Assembly (NCBI GenBank): GCA_000751555.1
Contig: CCEZ01000075.1
Span: forward strand, 62,001 to 126,000
Direction: 5' to 3'
DNA: 64,000 nucleotides
Source: Anaerosalibacter massiliensis
Lineage (GTDB): Bacteria > Bacillota > Clostridia > Tissierellales > Sporanaerobacteraceae
In this document: positions 60,368-64,000 of the stretch, in pieces
Layout of the letters: every line of letters starts with the position of its first letter
Position numbering within the stretch: the first letter of the stretch is position 1
Program-made: the position numbers and the translations under genes
Notes under the pieces: generated by a model
Told to the model about the DNA's origin: nothing
What the model saw: only the letters and a program-made list of their open reading frames with translations
The model's database searches: none

Positions 60368-60800
60368 ATAGGGAAAAATACTTTGCAAAGGAAAAAGTAA
60401 GGCGAGATGACATATCTAGATTAAAATATGCGGAAAAAAAGGCATGGAAAAGAAGGAGATAGAAATAGTCAAGAAATTAATAAATATGAATCTTTCATTA
60501 GAACAAATAATGGAAGTAATAGAATTAACTGAAAAGCATATAAAAGAAATAAAATCTAAATTATCTTAAGAATGGCATCGGGATATTTTGTTTGGTACAT
60601 TTTAGAAGAAAAATTAGATACTGAATTTTTAAAGAGAAATTTATTTAAAGATAAATCTGGAGTGGAGGATTTATTAAATCATTTTATAGAAAGGAATTGA
60701 AGTACTGAAAATGGTTTTAACATGGAAGATATTATGGAATTAATAGGTCTTGATAGAGAAGAAATTAAAAGAACTGAAAAAGAAATAATCTGAATGTTCA
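60368..60800 (+). pseudogene. Remnants of Rpn/PD-(D/E)XK-type transposase genes
   Basis: Decayed coding sequence without any complete gene. A first fragment reads RRDDISRLKYAEKKAWKR. A second (60444-60569, 41 codons) reads MEKKEIEIVKKLINMNLS then LEQIMEVIELTEKHIKEIKS. A third (60722-60793) reads MEDIMELIGLDREEIKRTEK. The latter two match the C-terminal pattern of Rpn-family recombination-promoting nucleases (a helix, then IEDIMxxTGLxxEEIxxL). Between them lies copy B of the HRDILFGTF-type element (60573-60605) and an unidentified fragment ending in LLNHFIERN. The region looks like a small graveyard of mobile elements. Confidence 0.6.
60573..60605 (+). repeat. Short dispersed element, copy B
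   Basis: Translates as HRDILFGTF then TAG, in the same phase as copies at 47876 and 63065. It lies among transposase fragments, which supports an origin in a mobile element. Confidence 0.45.
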
Positions 60801-60850
60801 TAGACTATAATGGCCAAATATTAATATTTGGCCATTATAGTCTATACTTT
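60801..60850 (+). terminator. 44-bp perfect palindrome with T tail
   Basis: 60801-60822 and 60823-60844 are exact inverted copies, followed by TACTTTTTT. It acts as a terminator for the plus strand and may also end the reductase transcript on the minus strand. Confidence 0.8.
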
Positions 60851-60874
60851 TTTAGTAGAATAAACTAAAATACA

Positions 60875-61897
60875 TTAAATTTTAGCTCTTCTATAAGAAT
60901 GAGGCCATTCTATATCTTGATCTAATTTATTGGCAGCTTCCAATGGCCAATAAGGATTTCTAAGTAATTCTCTTCCCAAAAATATAAAATCTGCCCTATT
61001 ATTTTTGAGTATTTCTTCAGCCATTTCTGGTTCTGTAATTAAACCACCAGCTATAACTGGTAGTCCAGTTCCTTTTTTAATGGTTTCTGCAAAAGGCACT
61101 TGATATCCGGGATAGACATCAATATTAGCAGGAACTACAGCTCCAGAACTTACATCTATTATATCTATACCTTCATTTTTTACTAAGTTTATAATATGGA
61201 CTAAATCTTCTGGATGATTTCCATCATTAACATATTCTTCACCAGAAATCCTTAATATTATAGGCTTATCTTCAGGCCATACTGTCTTTATTGTTCTTAT
61301 TATCTCTTTTAGAAATCTAGCCCTATTTTGTGGATTTCCACCGTACTCATCTTTTCTTTTGTTAGTCAGTGGTGATAAAAATTCATTAATTAAATATCCA
61401 TGAGCTCCATGAATTTCAATAGCATCAAATCCAGCTTTTTCTGCCCTTTCAGCACCTTCTTTAAAGGAATCTATTACAGTTTTTATATCATCTTTAGTCA
61501 TTTCTTTTGGAGTAGAATAACTATTATCAAAAGCAATAGGAGATGGAGCAATAATTCTCTCAGATTTTACTTCACATTTTCTCCCAGCGTGACCTAACTG
61601 AATGCTAACTTTTGCACCAAGAGATTTAGAACTTTTAACTATCTTTGACAATCCTTCTATATGAGAATCATCCCAGATTCCTAAATCTCCATTTTTTATC
61701 CTGCCTCTACTTTCTACTGCTGTTGCTTCTAAGATTATAAGACCAGTACCACCAATGGCTCTGGAAGCATAATGAATTTCATGCCAATCTTTAGCATAAC
61801 CTTCATTATCAGAGGCAACCATGCACATTGGAGCCATTACTATACGATTTTTTAATTTTAAGCTTTTAATCCTAACATCTGAAAAGAGTTTTTTCAT
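60875..61897 (-). CDS. NADH:flavin oxidoreductase, old yellow enzyme family
   Basis: About 340 residues, an FMN-dependent TIM barrel of the YqjM/NamA class. Motifs are LKNRIVMAPMCM near 15-26, QLGHAGRKCE near 98 (the active-site His and Gly), FDAIEIHGAHGYLINEFLSP near 160-180 (split), TNKRKDEYGG near 180-189, and the C-terminal FIFLGRELLRNPYWP. The frame opens at 61912, but GGAGGG selects the ATG at 61897. OYE enzymes reduce the C=C bond of enones, or act in 2,4-dienoyl-CoA and bile-acid routes when fused to extra domains. This one is single-domain. The physiological substrate is unknown. It stands alone. Confidence 0.9.
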   Translation of the reverse strand: MKKLFSDVRIKSLKLKNRIVMAPMCMVASDNEGYAKDWHEIHYASRAIGGTGLIILEATAVESRGRIKNGDLGIWDDSHIEGLSKIVKSSKSLGAKVSIQLGHAGRKCEVKSERIIAPSPIAFDNSYSTPKEMTKDDIKTVIDSFKEGAERAEKAGFDAIEIHGAHGYLINEFLSPLTNKRKDEYGGNPQNRARFLKEIIRTIKTVWPEDKPIILRISGEEYVNDGNHPEDLVHIINLVKNEGIDIIDVSSGAVVPANIDVYPGYQVPFAETIKKGTGLPVIAGGLITEPEMAEEILKNNRADFIFLGRELLRNPYWPLEAANKLDQDIEWPHSYRRAKI

Positions 61898-62191
61898 ATA
61901 AAATCCCTCCATTATGAATATTATATACCCAATACCATTGTCTTTATTATGACTCTAAAAATAGAACTGTATTTTCATATTGTGACATATTTATAGTAGT
62001 GGTAATATAGATATGGATTTTACTATAAAAAGTCTTAATATGTTAACATATTATATGAACTAGATTTTAATTTTATTTATAACTATAAATTAGATTTTGT
62101 CACTTGAATTACAGACTTTCCGATATGATTATAAGGCTTTTATTAAAAGGGGAAAAATTCTTTGAGGATTTTCAATTTCGGGGGGATGGAT

Positions 62192-63061
62192 TTGATTAAG
62201 AATATTTATAAAGAGTTAGAAAAATTGGGGTTATCTAAAGAAAACTATTTGAATCTAAAAGAAATTCAAAATAAAGATGGAATTTATCTTTTTAGAGTAA
62301 TATATGGAAATAGCTCTTATATACTTAAATATTTTAAAAATATAGAATATACAAGAGAAATTAAGAATTATTTCATTCTTAAAGAATTAAACATACCAAC
62401 AATTAAGGTAGTTGGATATACGGACAAATCTTTGTTATTAGAGGACTTAGAAAAAAGTAAAACATATAGATTAGGAATAGAATCTGATTTATCCGATATT
62501 GAAGTAGCAGAAGCTTTGGCAGAATGGTATAAAAAATTGCACAATGAAGGTGCAAAATATGTATCTAATAAAGATAATATATTTTATAGACAAGCAGATG
62601 TTATTACTAAAGAAAATATTGAACTAATAAAAAACAGAACTAAGACAGAAGACAATCATGTGTGGCAGCTAATAATAGATAATTTAGATTTAATTTTCAC
62701 TAAGATTGGAGAAGTTGAGCAAACATTGACTTATAACGATTTTTATTGGACAAACTTGGCGGTAAGTCATGACAAGAAAGAAGCAATAATGTTCGATTAT
62801 AATTTTCTAGGAATTGGATTTAGATATAATGATATTAGAAATGTATGTTTATCGCTATCAAAAGAAGCTAGAAAAGCATTTGTTGAAAAATACGGTAAAA
62901 TTAATGAAACTGAAAAAATAATTGATAACGGCATATCAACCCTTATTACTTTAATATTTGCATATAAAAGACCAGAGTTTCCAAAATGGGGTCAAGAATC
63001 ATTAAAGTCAGTTTATAGTGGTGAGTTAGAAAAAGCTATTATTAAGATATTAGAATTATAA
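62192..63061 (+). CDS. Aminoglycoside phosphotransferase-fold (APH/choline kinase-like) kinase
   Basis: About 290 residues. The Brenner-type catalytic loop is TLTYNDFYWTNLAVS near 185-198, with Asp and Asn in place but the usual His two residues earlier replaced by Asn. The metal-binding Asp is in IMFDYNFLGIG near 208. The N-lobe has SYILKYFKN with the ATP Lys. Three starts are possible: TTG 62162, ATG 62186 and TTG 62192. CGGGGGG (62180-62185) is too close for the ATG and best placed for TTG 62192, so that start is preferred with caution. Substrate unknown; a sugar, choline or ethanolamine kinase is as likely as antibiotic resistance. Confidence 0.65.
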   Translation: MIKNIYKELEKLGLSKENYLNLKEIQNKDGIYLFRVIYGNSSYILKYFKNIEYTREIKNYFILKELNIPTIKVVGYTDKSLLLEDLEKSKTYRLGIESDLSDIEVAEALAEWYKKLHNEGAKYVSNKDNIFYRQADVITKENIELIKNRTKTEDNHVWQLIIDNLDLIFTKIGEVEQTLTYNDFYWTNLAVSHDKKEAIMFDYNFLGIGFRYNDIRNVCLSLSKEARKAFVEKYGKINETEKIIDNGISTLITLIFAYKRPEFPKWGQESLKSVYSGELEKAIIKILEL

Positions 63062-63064
63062 AAT

Positions 63065-63097
63065 GAGCACTGGGGCGTTTTGTTTGACACATTTTAG
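63065..63097 (+). repeat. Short dispersed element, copy C
   Basis: Translates as EHWGVLFDTF then TAG, parallel to copies at 47876-47906 and 60573-60605. It starts four bases after the kinase stop codon. Confidence 0.45.
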
Positions 63098-63154
63098 AGA
63101 ATACACAATCACAGGAGATTTATTAATTACTCGTGCTAATTTTCTATTATTTTT

Positions 63155-63198
63155 GTTATCGACTACTAATAGGGCAAAACCCCTGGGAAGTCGACGAC
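63155..63198 (+). repeat. GC-rich imperfect inverted repeat upstream of the CRISPR repeat
   Basis: GTTATCGACT (63155-63164) and AGTCGACGAC (63189-63198) pair at eight of ten positions plus one G-T. The loop contains GGG and CCC that can pair too. It stands out against the AT-rich surroundings and lies 130 bp before the repeat, where a CRISPR leader would be. Confidence 0.5.
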
Positions 63199-63284
63199 AG
63201 GCTATTTTTTATAAAAGTTAGTAATGGCAATATATAGGAAGGATTATATTAAATATATGTAATAGTCTAAGGTTTTTAAGCAAT

Positions 63285-63313
63285 TTGACATAAATAAAAG
63301 AATATAGTAATAT
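63285..63313 (+). promoter_or_regulatory. Sigma-A promoter reading into the solitary CRISPR repeat
   Basis: A perfect TTGACA (63285-63290), 17-bp spacer, TAATAT (63308-63313). The predicted start near 63320 is about eight bases before the repeat. Confidence 0.75.
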
Positions 63314-63327
63314 CAAGGTATCCAAGT

Positions 63328-63357
63328 GTTATTAGTCTACCTATGAGGAATTGAAAC
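63328..63357 (+). CRISPR. Solitary type I-B-like CRISPR repeat
   Basis: The 30-nt sequence begins GTTATTAGTCTACC and ends TATGAGGAATTGAAAC. Length, the central CTACCTATGAGGAATTG and the 3' ATTGAAAC are those of type I-B repeats common in Clostridia. No second repeat was found in the window, and no cas gene. A terminator begins four bases after it. Confidence 0.75.
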
Positions 63358-63360
63358 TTG

Positions 63361-63387
63361 AAAGAGCCATAACAAGGCTCTTTTTTT
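63361..63387 (+). terminator. Terminator directly after the CRISPR repeat
   Basis: AAAGAGCC (63361-63368), loop ATAACAA, GGCTCTTT (63376-63383) and a run of seven T. Confidence 0.88.
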
Positions 63388-63509
63388 ATCTAAAATTATT
63401 AATCTATTCATTTATTGCTCCTATACCAATCTATTATTTTTTTATCCAAAATTATTAATGAAATTTTTTTCAAAAAAATCATATAAAAAGATACTAGAAC
63501 CTATATGAG

Positions 63510-63524
63510 TTGAAATCGTTTACA
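63510..63524 (+). promoter_or_regulatory. cre site (CcpA) before the fructose PTS gene
   Basis: TTGAAATCGTTTACA matches the cre consensus WTGNAANCGNWNNCW at every position. A TATAAT box follows (about 63543-63548), so the site overlaps the -35 region and should mediate carbon catabolite repression. Confidence 0.75.
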
Positions 63525-63570
63525 TCAGTAACTGTCAGGGATATAATATAGTAGAAATAATAAGGGGGGC

Positions 63571-64000
63571 ATGAAAAAAGTGAGTAAAAAAATTGTAGCA
63601 GTAACAGCCTGTGCAGCAGGTATAGCTCATGCATATATGGCAGCAGAATCTTTAGAAAAAGCTGCAAAAGAGATGGGATATGATATAAAAGTTGAAACAA
63701 ATGGAACTATAGGAGCAGAAAATGTTTTAACAAAAGAGGATATTGAAGATTCAGATGTAGCAATAATAGCTGCTGATATCAATGTGGAGCTTGTAAGATT
63801 TACAGGTAAAAAGATATATCAAACTAAATCTATAGAGGCTATAAAAGATTCTAAAGTACTTATAAATACAGCTCTTGAAAGTGGAGAAATTTTCGGTAAA
63901 AAAGGAACTAAAGTTGGAGATATAACATTAGGAAAAACTAAAGAAGATGGAGTTATCAAACATCTTATGAATGGTATATCATACATGATACCTATGTGTA
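63571..64000 (+). CDS. PTS fructose-specific EIIB(C), 5' part (runs off the window)
   Basis: The first 143 codons of a fructose-family EII protein. The EIIB domain begins KKIVAVTACAAGIAHAYMAA, with the phospho-Cys in TACAAGIAH (homologues have TACPTGIAHT; Pro-Thr is replaced by Ala-Ala here). ETNGTIGAENVLT near 47 and DVAIIAADINVEL near 66 are EIIB features. HLMNGISYMIPM at the end begins the EIIC domain, so the gene encodes at least EIIBC. The start is ATG 63571 or, better spaced from AAGGGGGG (63562-63569), GTG 63580. A perfect cre box upstream implies CcpA control. Whether an EIIA domain is fused lies outside the window. Confidence 0.88.
   Translation, partial: MKKVSKKIVAVTACAAGIAHAYMAAESLEKAAKEMGYDIKVETNGTIGAENVLTKEDIEDSDVAIIAADINVELVRFTGKKIYQTKSIEAIKDSKVLINTALESGEIFGKKGTKVGDITLGKTKEDGVIKHLMNGISYMIPMC

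Larger units (their letters stand above)
63320..63387 (+). ncRNA. Predicted small RNA: one CRISPR repeat plus terminator
   Basis: The promoter at 63285-63313 and the terminator hairpin (AAAGAGCC 63361-63368 with GGCTCTTT 63376-63383, then T run to 63387) define a transcript of about 68 nt. It contains a single 30-nt repeat and only three bases between repeat and terminator stem. If Cas6 cut the repeat at the usual place, the product would carry the 8-nt handle AUUGAAAC and the terminator as its guide-like part. The transcript is predicted from sequence signals only. Confidence 0.55.
63062..63570. other. 509-bp non-coding region with a solitary CRISPR repeat and the fructose PTS promoter region
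   Basis: In order: dispersed element copy C (63065-63097), an imperfect GC-rich inverted repeat (63155-63198), a sigma-A promoter (63285-63313), one CRISPR repeat (63328-63357), a terminator (63361-63387), and a cre box (63510-63524) before the fructose PTS gene. A 51-codon open frame from 63063 runs through the first half but has no ribosome site and covers these elements, so it is not called. Confidence 0.7.

Noticed and set aside
63063-63218. A 51-codon open frame starting MSTGAFCLTHFREY
   Set aside because: It has no ribosome binding site, overlaps the dispersed element in a different phase and the GC-rich inverted repeat, and its composition does not look like that of a protein.
63224-63262. 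A 12-residue open frame (MAIYRKDYIKYM) just before the CRISPR repeat promoter, considered as a toxin of a CreTA-like pair
   Set aside because: There is no clear ribosome site or promoter. Very short frames are expected by chance in AT-rich DNA, and there is no tandem rare-codon pattern like that of the known CreT.

Overview
The window is low-GC, densely packed DNA with strong AGGAGG-type ribosome binding sites, frequent TTG/GTG starts, sigma-A promoters with extended -10 boxes, and gene families typical of anaerobic Bacillota. Examples are PTS systems with a PRD regulator, sodium:alanine symporters, a butyryl-CoA dehydrogenase/Etf set and sigma-54 activators of the RocR kind. The best guess is a fermentative member of Clostridia or Tissierellia; the species cannot be named from sequence alone. 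No rRNA or tRNA gene was recognised.

Layout. 1-5.2 kb: housekeeping and mixed genes (5' end of a chemotaxis receptor, a PrcB-like protein, the lipid II flippase MurJ, a dicarboxylate symporter, a HAD phosphatase). 5.2-10.4 kb: a galactitol-type PTS operon (PRD regulator, EIIA, EIIB, EIIC, zinc dehydrogenase). 10.4-12.6 kb: a P1 peptidase and a DUF2935 protein on the minus strand. 12.7-26.7 kb: two related amino-acid/peptide catabolic modules. The first is a GntR regulator with a hydroxyacid dehydrogenase, an AGCS symporter, two near-duplicate amidohydrolases and a RocB-like M20 hydrolase. The second is a sigma-54 activator with an AGCS symporter and an M20 hydrolase. A broken superoxide dismutase gene lies between them. 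26.8-38.2 kb: a complete maltodextrin operon (LacI regulator, MsmK-like ATPase, binding protein, two permeases, GH31 glucosidase, MalQ, glycogen phosphorylase). 38.4-47.9 kb: a minus-strand acyl-CoA operon (GntP permease, CoA transferase, acyl-CoA dehydrogenase, EtfBA, MaoC hydratase), a separate crotonase gene, and a divergent PAS/sigma-54 activator. Both minus-strand units have good -24/-12 promoters. 48-59.1 kb: a tagatose-6-phosphate pathway region (DeoR regulator, GatY aldolase, sugar-phosphate kinase, LacA, LacB, a second galactitol-type PTS), then an AgaS plus mannose-family PTS operon under a second GntR regulator. 59.3-64 kb: a membrane-anchored endonuclease/exonuclease/phosphatase-fold protein, transposase debris, an old-yellow-enzyme reductase, an APH-fold kinase, a solitary CRISPR repeat, and the start of a fructose PTS gene behind a perfect cre box.

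How the genes work together. Three sugar routes appear to converge on tagatose 6-phosphate: galactitol-1-P by the dehydrogenase at 9.4 kb, galactose-6-P by LacAB, and galactosamine-6-P by AgaS. Only the kinase and aldolase at 48.8-50.7 kb can finish the pathway, so the other two loci probably depend on it.

The most unusual item is at 63285-63387. A consensus sigma-A promoter is followed by one 30-nt type I-B-like CRISPR repeat, and three bases later by a rho-independent terminator. This is either a CRISPR locus collapsed to one repeat or a dedicated small RNA built around a repeat. No cas genes lie in the window.
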